Positions 1 to 6,689 of a stretch of DNA of 15,565 nucleotides are shown here, in pieces. Position 1 is the first letter of the stretch; each line of letters starts with the position of its first letter. The stretch lies in contig CAJJUC010000039.1 of NCBI GenBank assembly GCA_905195005.1, forward strand, positions 1-15,565. Direction: 5' to 3'. The notes under the pieces are model-generated. The model was given only the letters and a program-made list of their open reading frames with translations, was not told the origin of the DNA and ran no database searches. The position numbers were made by a program, and so were the translations under genes. This stretch comes from an uncultured Eubacteriales bacterium. GTDB lineage: Bacteria > Bacillota > Clostridia > UMGS1883.

Positions 1-15
1 TGAGAATCATTTTCA
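1..15 (+). promoter_or_regulatory. Fur-family (7-1-7) metal-regulator operator
   Basis: The first 15 bases are TGAGAAT-C-ATTTTCA. This is the 7-1-7 inverted repeat bound by Fur-family repressors (Bacillus Fur consensus TGATAAT-N-ATTATCA), with one mismatch between the half sites. It lies 17 bases before the ATG of the metal-binding lipoprotein gene and just before its ribosome site (GGGTGG, 21-26). The half sites resemble Fur more than Zur (TCGTAAT) or PerR (TTATAAT). The matching promoter would have to overlap it or lie left of the window, so the regulated transcript is inferred. Confidence 0.6.
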
Positions 16-32
16 TTTTCGGGTGGTATACT

Positions 33-974
33 ATGAAAAAAAATTTAATTGTATGCTTATGTGTAATTATGCTGCTCTGCGGCTGCACTCTGCAAAATAA
101 TACTTCAAAAAATAACGGCGGTAAAATAAATATTGTCACAACCGTGTTTCCGCTGTATGATTTTGCAAGAAATGTTGCCGGTGATAAGGCAAATACAGAC
201 ATGCTTGTAACGTTTGGGGCAGATGTTCACTCGTATGAGCCGACGCCGCGCGACATCATAAAAATAATTGACAGCGACTTGTTCATTAATCTTGGCAGCA
301 GCGTTGATGAATGGACTGATAAAGTAACGGAAGCTGCTGACGGAAAAAGCCTGAACACGCTGTCGGCAATGGACTCTGTGGATATAAAAGATGAAGAAGC
401 GGTCGAAGGAATGGAAGAGGAGCGAGGGCACTCCGAACATACGCCGGAACCTGATGAGCATATTTGGACGTCGCCGAAAAACGCCGAACTAATCGTAAAA
501 TCAATATGCAGCGCTCTTGAAAAGGCTGATCCTTCAAATGCCGGATATTACAAGAAAAATGCTGAAAATTATATTTATGAGTTAAACAGACTTGATGGCG
601 ATATTCGCTCTGCTGTTGAGGGTGCAAAGAGAAAAACCGTTATTTTTGCGGACAGATTCCCCATGCGCTATTTTGCCGATGAATACGGTCTTGAATATTT
701 TGCGGCATTTCCGGGATGTTCTTCCGAAAGCGAGCCGAGCGCCGCAACAATATCATTTCTTATCGAAAAAGTTAAAAGCGAGCATATCCCCGTAGTATTC
801 TTTACGGAAACTTCGGACGGAAAGGTTGCCGACACGATTTGTGAAGCAAGCGGAGCGGAGAAGCTGCTGTTTCATTCATGCCATAACATCACAAAGCAGC
901 AGTTTGACGGCAAAGCGACATATATAAGCTTAATGAAACAAAATCTGAAGGCTTTGCAAACGGCATTAAATTAG
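33..974 (+). CDS. znuA: Zinc/manganese ABC transporter substrate-binding lipoprotein (ZnuA/AdcA family)
   Basis: This is the extracellular metal-capture protein of an ABC importer, 313 aa, the usual size. The N-terminus is a lipoprotein signal with lipobox LCGC, so Cys18 would be lipidated and the protein tethered to the outer membrane leaflet. Family landmarks are VTTVFPLYDFARNVAGD (35-51), the first metal His in DVHSYEPTPRD (H66), the second in DEHIWTSPKNA (H143), and the C-terminal TYISLMKQNL. The acidic loop at 118-142 contains H133 and H136. The third position, normally His in ZnuA, is Asp207 in FADRFPMRYFADEYGL, and HSCH (281-284) offers further possible ligands, so zinc versus manganese or iron is undecided. 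The gene has a Fur-type operator in front and its own terminator behind. The permease and ATPase genes are not downstream. I am sure of the family, less so of the metal. Confidence 0.88.
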   Translation: MKKNLIVCLCVIMLLCGCTLQNNTSKNNGGKINIVTTVFPLYDFARNVAGDKANTDMLVTFGADVHSYEPTPRDIIKIIDSDLFINLGSSVDEWTDKVTEAADGKSLNTLSAMDSVDIKDEEAVEGMEEERGHSEHTPEPDEHIWTSPKNAELIVKSICSALEKADPSNAGYYKKNAENYIYELNRLDGDIRSAVEGAKRKTVIFADRFPMRYFADEYGLEYFAAFPGCSSESEPSAATISFLIEKVKSEHIPVVFFTETSDGKVADTICEASGAEKLLFHSCHNITKQQFDGKATYISLMKQNLKALQTALN

Positions 975-980
975 ATATTT

Positions 981-1013
981 AACGCATAAAAAACTTGTTT
1001 TTTTATGCGTTTT
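981..1013 (+). terminator. Intrinsic terminator after the metal-binding lipoprotein gene
   Basis: A perfect 13-bp stem (AACGCATAAAAAA 981-993 with TTTTTTATGCGTT 999-1011) surrounds a 5-base loop. It starts 6 bases after the stop codon. The trailing T run is short (1010-1013), so efficiency may be moderate, but the position supports ending this transcript before the next gene. Confidence 0.65.
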
Positions 1014-1020
1014 GCTGTAA

Positions 1021-1026
1021 TATAAT
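1021..1026 (+). promoter_or_regulatory. Probable -10 box of the reductase/murD/M42 operon
   Basis: A perfect TATAAT lies between the terminator and the start at 1062, in a very AT-rich stretch. No good -35 is seen at 17-bp spacing because that position falls in the T-rich arm of the terminator hairpin. The long same-strand run that follows needs a promoter here, which is the main support. Confidence 0.45.
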
Positions 1027-1061
1027 ATATAACAGATATTGCTATAAGGAGATTGGTTTAA

Positions 1062-1679
1062 ATGAAGGTTATTTTATTTAACGGAAGCCCTAAGGAAAAA
1101 GGCTGCACTTACACCGCTCTTACAAAAGTGGCGGAAGCTCTTAACAGCGAAAGCATCGAAACGGAAATATTCCATGCCGGGAAAGCAACAAAAGGCTGCT
1201 TGGGCTGCGGAGCCTGTTCAAAAACCGGAAAATGTATAACGGATGACTGCGTGAATGAGGCAATTGCGAAGCTTTCGGAGGCTGACGGATTCGTTCTCGG
1301 TTCGCCCGTTCATTATGCAGGCGCATCGGGTGAGATGACATCATTCCTTGACAGACTGTTTTATGCAGGCGGCAAGCAGCTTTGTTATAAACCGTGCGGA
1401 GTTGTTGCGTCGTGCAGAAGGGGAGGTTCAACGGCAACGCTTGACCAACTGCTTAAATATCCCGAGATAATGCAAATGCCTATCGTTTCATCAATGTATT
1501 GGACTATGGTTCACGGAAACACGCCCGAGGAGGTTCTGCGTGATGAGGAGGGAATGCAGGTTATGCGTGTGCTCGGAAAGAACATGGCATGGATGCTCAA
1601 ATGTATCGAAGCAGGGAAGAAGGCAGGTATTGTGCATCCCGAGCCCGAAAATAAGATTAAAACAAATTTCATCAGATAA
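1062..1679 (+). CDS. NADPH-dependent FMN reductase / iron-sulfur flavoprotein-like oxidoreductase
   Basis: A flavodoxin-fold protein of 205 aa, cytosolic. It starts with the FMN-phosphate motif FNGSPKEKGCT (6-16) after a beta strand. It carries the cysteine cluster CLGCGACSKTGKC (C46, C49, C52, C58) common in anaerobic members of this family, and the conserved SPVHYAGASGEMTSFLDR segment (81-98) near the isoalloxazine. Such proteins pass electrons from NAD(P)H to flavin or small acceptors; the partner cannot be told from sequence. The ribosome site TAAGGAG (1045-1051) is 10 bases before the ATG. It is the first gene of the + strand run and is separated from murD by only 12 bases, so the two are probably co-transcribed. 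The Cys cluster might hold an Fe-S centre or a disulfide. Confidence 0.82.
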   Translation: MKVILFNGSPKEKGCTYTALTKVAEALNSESIETEIFHAGKATKGCLGCGACSKTGKCITDDCVNEAIAKLSEADGFVLGSPVHYAGASGEMTSFLDRLFYAGGKQLCYKPCGVVASCRRGGSTATLDQLLKYPEIMQMPIVSSMYWTMVHGNTPEEVLRDEEGMQVMRVLGKNMAWMLKCIEAGKKAGIVHPEPENKIKTNFIR

Positions 1680-1691
1680 AGAGGACTGAAT

Positions 1692-3062
1692 ATGACAGCT
1701 TTTGATTCATTAAAAAAATACGTCTGCGGAAAAAATATAACCGTTGTCGGAATCGGTATAAGTAATATGCCGCTTATCCGTTTTCTCGTCAAAAACGGCG
1801 CAAATGTGACGGCATGTGACAAAAAAACGCAGGATGAGCTCGGCGAACGTGCCGAAGAGCTTACAAATCTCGGAGTAAGCCTTGTGTGCGGAGAGAGCTA
1901 TCTTGATAAGCTTTCGGGGGATATTATCTTTAAAACCCCGGGAATGCGATTTGACCACCCTGCACTTGAACATGCGCGCTCGAACGGCAGTGTTGTAACG
2001 AGTGAAATGGAAGTATTTTTTGAAGTGTGCCCGGCAAAAATAATTGCCGTTACCGGAAGCGACGGAAAGACCACCACAACCACGCTTATTTATAAAATTC
2101 TTACCGAAAGCGGCTTCAAATGTCATCTCGGCGGAAATATCGGTCATCCGCTGCTTTGTGAAACGGATTCAATCGATAAGAACGATATTGTTATACTTGA
2201 GCTGTCAAGCTTTCAGCTGCATACGATGAAAAAAAGCGCCGATGTTGCGGTCATTACAAATATTTCACCAAATCATCTCGATATGCATAAATCGTATGAA
2301 GAATATATTGACGCAAAGAAAAATATTTATCTGCACCAGTCGGAAAAAGGCGTGCTTGTCGTAAACAAGTCTGACAAAATGTCATTCAGCTGTGCGGAAT
2401 CGGCACATGGTGAAGTCAGGACATTCGGCTATGACGCTGATTGCAGCGTTTATGAAAAAGACGGCTCAATTTTTGCTTTCGGCGAAAAAATTATGGATAA
2501 GTCAATAATAAAAGTTCCGGGAGAGCATAATGTTCAGAATTATATGGCGGCAATCGCGGCAGCATATCCGCTTGCAAAAAAGAAAAGCATTATAAAGGTT
2601 GCCAAAACCTTCGGCGGAGTTGAGCACAGAATTGAATTTGTGCGCGAGCTGGACGGGGTAAAATATTACAACAGCTCAATTGATTCAAGTCCGAACAGAA
2701 CAATCAACACGCTTAAGGTATTTGATAAGGTAATATTAATTGCGGGCGGCAAGGATAAAGGTATTCCGTACGATGCGCTCGGTGAACATCTTGCAAAAAA
2801 GACAAAACATCTTGTACTTATCGGAAAAACAGCTCCGATTATAAAAAAATCGCTTGACGATTACACACAAAAAACGGGGCTCGGAAAGGATATTGCAGTC
2901 GATTTCTGCAAAACATATGATGAGGCTGTTATGTGCGCACGCCGTGCTGCCGAGCCCGGTGATGTTGTGCTTCTTTCAAATGCAAGCACAAGCTTTGATA
3001 TGTTTTCAAACTTTGAGGAGCGCGGAAATCTTTTCAAAAGCATTGTAAACAGTTTAAAATAA
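1692..3062 (+). CDS. murD: UDP-N-acetylmuramoyl-L-alanine--D-glutamate ligase
   Basis: A Mur ligase of 456 aa that adds D-glutamate to UDP-MurNAc-L-Ala using ATP, in the cytoplasmic stage of peptidoglycan synthesis. An N-terminal Rossmann-like domain (about 15-110) is followed by the ATP P-loop TGSDGKTTT (121-129), GGNIGHPLL, the MurD signature LELSSFQL (169-176), NISPNHLDMH (190-199), and K209 in DAKKNIY, which aligns with the carbamylated lysine of E. coli MurD. The C-terminal domain has AGGKDKG (351-357) and ASTSFDMFSNFEERG (431-445). The substrate loop reads NSSIDSSPNRT rather than the E. coli NDSKATN form, a difference I recall in other clostridial MurDs. The ribosome site GAGG is at 1681-1684. 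It is not embedded in a division-cell-wall cluster; its neighbours are a flavin reductase and aminopeptidases. Confidence 0.93.
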   Translation: MTAFDSLKKYVCGKNITVVGIGISNMPLIRFLVKNGANVTACDKKTQDELGERAEELTNLGVSLVCGESYLDKLSGDIIFKTPGMRFDHPALEHARSNGSVVTSEMEVFFEVCPAKIIAVTGSDGKTTTTTLIYKILTESGFKCHLGGNIGHPLLCETDSIDKNDIVILELSSFQLHTMKKSADVAVITNISPNHLDMHKSYEEYIDAKKNIYLHQSEKGVLVVNKSDKMSFSCAESAHGEVRTFGYDADCSVYEKDGSIFAFGEKIMDKSIIKVPGEHNVQNYMAAIAAAYPLAKKKSIIKVAKTFGGVEHRIEFVRELDGVKYYNSSIDSSPNRTINTLKVFDKVILIAGGKDKGIPYDALGEHLAKKTKHLVLIGKTAPIIKKSLDDYTQKTGLGKDIAVDFCKTYDEAVMCARRAAEPGDVVLLSNASTSFDMFSNFEERGNLFKSIVNSLK

Positions 3063-3077
3063 ATAAGGAATGATTTA

Positions 3078-4112
3078 ATGGACGTTCTGGATTATATGAA
3101 GCAGCTTGACAGTGTTTTCGGTCTGAGCGGGCGCGAACATGATGTTGCCGAAAAAGTCAAAGAAATATTTTCTAAATACTGTAACGAGGTAACGGTGGAT
3201 TCCTTCGGAAATGTTATCGGGAGGCGGTATGCAAAAAGCAGGAACGCTCCGTCCGTTATGCTTGAAGCGCATATGGATGAGCTCGGGCTGATGGTCAGCC
3301 GCATTAACGAACACGGAAGTCTGAATTTTGTTACAATCGGCGGCTTTGACCCGAAGGTTTTACCGGGAACCGAAGTAACGGTTCATGCAAAAGAGCCCCT
3401 GTTCGGAGTAATCGGCGCGAAACCGCCGCATCTTATCACTGACAGGAGCAAAGCGCCGTCAGTTTCGGAGCTGACAGTTGATATAGGACTTGACGAAAAA
3501 CACGCAAAAGAGCTTGTCAGCGTTGGCGATATTATCACGATTAACACAGGGCTTACGAAGCTCGGAAATTCCTTTGCCGCAGCGCGCTGTTTTGACGACA
3601 GGGGAGGGCTTGCGCTTATAATGCGCGTGCTTGAAATGCTTGATTCCTATGAGCTTGACAATGAAATAATAGCCGTTGCAGCCGTTCAGGAGGAGGTCGG
3701 ACTGCGCGGTGCGCGCGTCAGTGCAGGTTACTTGCAGCCGTCCTGTGCGATCAGCATCGATGTTTGCCACGGAACATCGCCCGGCGTCAGCGAAGATGCT
3801 TACCCGTGCGGAAAAGGTCCTGTTGTCACAATCGGACCGAATATAAACCCAAAGCTTTCAAAAAAACTTTTGAACATTTCAAAAGAAAATGAAATCCCTG
3901 TTCAGCTTGAAGTTTGTGAAGGCGATACGGGCACAGACGCATGGGAAATCCAGATTGCCGGGAACGGAATCCCCGTCGGATTAATCTCCGTTCCGCTGCG
4001 ATATATGCACGGGAATTATGAGGTTGCAAGCTGTGAAGACATCGAAAACGGCGCAAAGCTGCTCGCGATGTTTGCGGCAAATTACAAAGGCGGTGAATTT
4101 GTATGCTGGTAG
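3078..4112 (+). CDS. M42 family metallo-aminopeptidase, first of three
   Basis: A 344-aa cytosolic dinuclear-metal aminopeptidase of the TET/PepA/FrvX family, which trims N-terminal residues from short peptides in large oligomeric particles. Metal and catalytic residues are all present: H65 and D67 in EAHMDELG, bridging D173 in CFDDRGG, the EE pair 205-206 in VQEEVGLRG, D228 in AISIDV, and H311 in RYMHGNYE. The usual lid domain is inserted between the first two motifs. It begins 15 bases after murD with the ribosome site AAGGAA (3065-3070), and its last 10 bases overlap the next M42 gene, which indicates translational coupling. Peptide specificity (glutamyl, leucyl or other) cannot be read from sequence. 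Family certain, substrate open. Confidence 0.92.
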   Translation: MDVLDYMKQLDSVFGLSGREHDVAEKVKEIFSKYCNEVTVDSFGNVIGRRYAKSRNAPSVMLEAHMDELGLMVSRINEHGSLNFVTIGGFDPKVLPGTEVTVHAKEPLFGVIGAKPPHLITDRSKAPSVSELTVDIGLDEKHAKELVSVGDIITINTGLTKLGNSFAAARCFDDRGGLALIMRVLEMLDSYELDNEIIAVAAVQEEVGLRGARVSAGYLQPSCAISIDVCHGTSPGVSEDAYPCGKGPVVTIGPNINPKLSKKLLNISKENEIPVQLEVCEGDTGTDAWEIQIAGNGIPVGLISVPLRYMHGNYEVASCEDIENGAKLLAMFAANYKGGEFVCW

Positions 4113-5113
4113 AAGAACTTGCAAATCTCAGCGGCCCGTCAGGAAGTGAAGATAATGTACGGGATTTCATTCGAGCACATGCCATAGCTGATGAGATATA
4201 TACCGATAATATGGGTAATTTAATCTGCCATAAAAAAGGCAGCGGTAAGCGCGTTATGGTATGCGCACATATGGATGAGGTTGCGCTTATTATAACAAGC
4301 ATAACGGATGACGGCTTTTTAAGCTTCAGAACACTCGGCGGCATTGAAACGGCTGTTTTGTGCAGTAAAAAGGTGTATATCGGCGAAAAACGCGTTCCCG
4401 GAATTGTCAGCGCAAAGGCAGTGCATCTTCAGTCGCGCGATGAAATGACAAGGCCGCTGAAATTGAAAGATATGTATATTGATATAGGTGCAACAGATAA
4501 AAAAGACGCTGAATCAATGATTTCACTCGGTGATTATGCCGTATTCGACGGAAAATTTACTCTTTTCGGAGATAATCTCGCTAAAAGCAAAGCGCTTGAT
4601 GACAGGGTAGGCTGTGCAATTCTTTTAAAGCTTATGAACGAAAAGCATTTTGAAAGTGATATTTACTATGTTTTCACAGTGCAGGAAGAAACGGGGCTGC
4701 GCGGCGCGGCAGTTGCGGCATACGGAGTAAAGCCGGACATTGCCCTCGTTATTGAAGGCACAACCTGTTCCGATGTTTACGGAAGCAAAGAGCACAACAG
4801 CGTTACAGCAATCGGCGGCGGAGCTGCGATGACAGCAATGGACAGGGCGGCGATTTCCGACAGGAATTATTTTGATTATATTATCAAAACGGCTGATAAA
4901 TATAATATTCCGCTTCAGATAAAAAGGACAACCATGGGCGGCACGGATGCCGGTTCAATTCAGCGCAGCCGATGCGGTGTGCCAACGGCGGTTCTTGCAG
5001 TTCCGTGCAGATATATACATTCTCCCGTAAGCGTGATGAGTATGCACGATTTTGAGTGCACGGAAAGGCTTGCGGAGGCAGCGCTGAGGGATATGGAAGG
5101 GAGCGGAATATAA
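4103..5113 (+). CDS. M42 family metallo-aminopeptidase, second of three
   Basis: A 336-aa paralogue of the preceding gene. Active-site positions are H56 and D58 in CAHMDEVA, D166 in ALDDRVG, E195-E196 in VQEETGLRG, E218 in VIEGT (Glu where the flanking copies have Asp, both used in the family) and H306 in RYIHSPVS, plus MGGTDAG (278-284). The start overlaps the preceding stop region by 10 bases, with AGGCGGTG (4088-4095) as ribosome site. The last base of the stop TAA is the first base of the next start (TAATG). The tight coupling suggests that the three proteins are made together and may assemble together. It is clearly diverged from both neighbours, so it is not a recent duplicate. Confidence 0.92.
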   Translation: MLVEELANLSGPSGSEDNVRDFIRAHAIADEIYTDNMGNLICHKKGSGKRVMVCAHMDEVALIITSITDDGFLSFRTLGGIETAVLCSKKVYIGEKRVPGIVSAKAVHLQSRDEMTRPLKLKDMYIDIGATDKKDAESMISLGDYAVFDGKFTLFGDNLAKSKALDDRVGCAILLKLMNEKHFESDIYYVFTVQEETGLRGAAVAAYGVKPDIALVIEGTTCSDVYGSKEHNSVTAIGGGAAMTAMDRAAISDRNYFDYIIKTADKYNIPLQIKRTTMGGTDAGSIQRSRCGVPTAVLAVPCRYIHSPVSVMSMHDFECTERLAEAALRDMEGSGI

Positions 5114-6090
5114 TGGAGCTTTTGAAAAAATTAACAGAGTGTGCTGCACCGTCAGGGCGTGAAAGCAAATTGCGCAGCCTTATTGAAACGGAAATGCATT
5201 CATGCTGCGATGAAATATATACCGACGCACTCGGAAATCTTATATGCCGCAAAAATGGCAACGGGCAAAAGCTTATGCTTGCGGCACATATGGACGAAAT
5301 CGGGATTATAGTCACATTTATAGACAAAAACGGTTTTTTACGTTTTTCGGCTGTCGGCGGCGTGCGCGACTATAATTGCGTAAACAGAACCGTAATCTTT
5401 GAAAACGGTACAAGAGGAATTATTTCCTTTGAAAATAAAAACAAGCCGTCCGGGTCGGATAAAATGTATATCGATATCGGCGCCGGAAGCCGTGCCGAGG
5501 CTGAAACGCTTGTTTCAATAGGAGATACTGCAGCTTTCGTCGGAGAATACGCAGAGTTGGGGAACAGGGTCTGCACAAAAGCGGCTGATGACCGCGCAGG
5601 ATGTTACGCTCTGATTCGTGCAATGCAGCAAGGCGGTAAAACCGATAATGATATTTACGCGGTTTTTACAGTTCAGGAGGAGCTCGGGCTGAGAGGCTCC
5701 AAAACGGCAGCTTTTTCAATAAAGCCCGACATGGGTATAGCAATCGATGTTTCAAGCACCGGCGATACTCCCGAATCGGTTGAGCTTAATTTAAAGCTCG
5801 GAGAAGGACCGGGGATAAAAATCAAGGATTCGTCATATATAATGCATCCGCAGGTTCGTGATTTTCTGATTGATTGTGCTAAAAAGGCAGACGTTCCGTA
5901 TCAGCTTGAAGCTGCGGCAAACGGCGGCACGGATGCAGGAGCAATTCAGTTTGCGGGCTGCGGCACTCCGTCGGGAACAGTATCGATTCCGACGAGATAT
6001 ATCCATTCACAGACGGAATTGATAGATACAAGGGATTTGGAAAATACAGTAAAACTTATAAAAACAGTGATTGAAACGGAATTGATGTAA
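5113..6090 (+). CDS. M42 family metallo-aminopeptidase, third of three
   Basis: 325 aa from the ATG at 5113. A longer frame opens at 5056, but that would run 19 codons into the upstream gene. The 5113 ATG forms a TAATG junction with the upstream stop, has AAGGGAG (5097-5103) at 9-base spacing, and gives the family N-terminus MELLKKLTECAAPSGRE, parallel to copy two. Active-site residues are H59 and D61 in AAHMDEIG, D159 in AADDRAG, E189-E190 in VQEELGLRG, D212 in AIDVSS, H298 in RYIHSQTE, plus GGTDAG (271-276). It is complete and probably active. It resembles copy two more than copy one around PSG(S/R)E, the EIYTD-GNLIC segment and the GGTDAG region. CobO starts 3 bases after its stop. Confidence 0.92.
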   Translation: MELLKKLTECAAPSGRESKLRSLIETEMHSCCDEIYTDALGNLICRKNGNGQKLMLAAHMDEIGIIVTFIDKNGFLRFSAVGGVRDYNCVNRTVIFENGTRGIISFENKNKPSGSDKMYIDIGAGSRAEAETLVSIGDTAAFVGEYAELGNRVCTKAADDRAGCYALIRAMQQGGKTDNDIYAVFTVQEELGLRGSKTAAFSIKPDMGIAIDVSSTGDTPESVELNLKLGEGPGIKIKDSSYIMHPQVRDFLIDCAKKADVPYQLEAAANGGTDAGAIQFAGCGTPSGTVSIPTRYIHSQTELIDTRDLENTVKLIKTVIETELM

Positions 6091-6093
6091 ATT

Positions 6094-6606
6094 ATGCAAA
6101 AAGGATTAATTCATGTTTACTGCGGAAACGGAAAGGGCAAAACAACGGCGGCAATCGGACTTGCCGTTCGTTGTGCCGGCCGCGGCTTTAAGGTTATGTA
6201 CACGGCGTTTCTGAAAAACTACAACAGCGGCGAGCTGATTAATCAAAACAGATTTGATGTGTTCAGATTTAACCCGATTGACGGATTCTGGAGAGATTTT
6301 TCCGAAGAAAAACGCAAGGCGCTGTCGGAGGAGATGATGCGGCAGCTTGAAGCCGTTTTTGCAAAATCACGTGAATATGACTTAATAGTCCTTGATGAAA
6401 TTTTGAATGCAATAACAGTGAATGCGATTGATGAAAATTATTTTTTAAATCTGTTACAAACGAGAAGCAATCATACAGAATTTGTGCTTACGGGAAGAAA
6501 AGTAACCGAAGCTGTATCAAATGCAGCGGATTACATAACTGAAATGAAGTGTATCAGGCATCCGTACGAACACGGGGAGAACGCAAGAATCGGCATAGAG
6601 TATTAG
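6094..6606 (+). CDS. cobO: Cob(I)yrinic acid a,c-diamide adenosyltransferase (CobO/CobA/BtuR type)
   Basis: A P-loop enzyme of 170 aa, the usual length, that transfers the adenosyl group of ATP to reduced corrinoids to make the coenzyme B12 upper ligand. Visible features are a short strand then the P-loop GNGKGKTTAAIG (11-22), GFKVMYTAFLKN, the acidic pair in DLIVLDEILNAI (D101, E102), TEFVLTGRKV, and the conserved C-terminal GENARIGIEY. It starts 3 bases after the third M42 gene with no convincing ribosome site of its own, so translation probably depends on coupling. No other cobalamin gene is in the window, so this looks like corrinoid salvage rather than a synthesis operon. Related ATPases of uncertain substrate exist, but the fit is good along the whole length. 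Confidence 0.85.
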   Translation: MQKGLIHVYCGNGKGKTTAAIGLAVRCAGRGFKVMYTAFLKNYNSGELINQNRFDVFRFNPIDGFWRDFSEEKRKALSEEMMRQLEAVFAKSREYDLIVLDEILNAITVNAIDENYFLNLLQTRSNHTEFVLTGRKVTEAVSNAADYITEMKCIRHPYEHGENARIGIEY

Positions 6607-6617
6607 TTGAAAAAATA

Positions 6618-6657
6618 TTCCCAATTCAACAAAATAAAAATTTTGTTGAATTGGGAA
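6618..6657. repeat. Perfect palindrome with dif-like 11-6-11 core
   Basis: A perfect 17-bp inverted repeat (6618-6634 with 6641-6657) surrounds the 6-base centre TAAAAA. The inner part can be read as a Xer site: left arm ATTCAACAAAA (6624-6634), 6-base centre, right arm TTTTGTTGAAT (6641-6651). The right arm matches 9 of 11 positions of the E. coli XerD-binding arm TTATGTTAAAT. It lies 32 bases before a XerC-like recombinase gene. As RNA it would be a long hairpin. There is no U tract on the + strand; on the minus strand it is followed by TATTTTTTC, so it could also stop antisense transcription. The dif reading is inference. Confidence 0.5.
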
Positions 6658-6689
6658 GAGAAAAAAGCAGCAAATCGGAGGAATTATCG

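Noticed and set aside
2652..2690. MurD lacks the E. coli substrate-loop lysine (NSSIDSSPNRT in place of NDSKATN), suggesting a paralogue with a new substrate
   Set aside because: From memory, clostridial MurDs commonly carry a similar SPTRT-type loop, and the other signatures are intact.
3826..4344. 172-codon minus-strand open frame across the first two M42 genes
   Set aside because: It spans two well-supported + strand genes and has low-complexity shadow composition.
5056..5112. Upstream start for the third M42 gene
   Set aside because: It would extend 19 codons into the second M42 gene. The TAATG junction with a good ribosome site and the family N-terminus favour 5113.
6549..6689. N-terminal extension of the recombinase
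   Set aside because: It overlaps cobO and reads through the palindrome. GGAGGA before 6690 and the family length support the shorter form.
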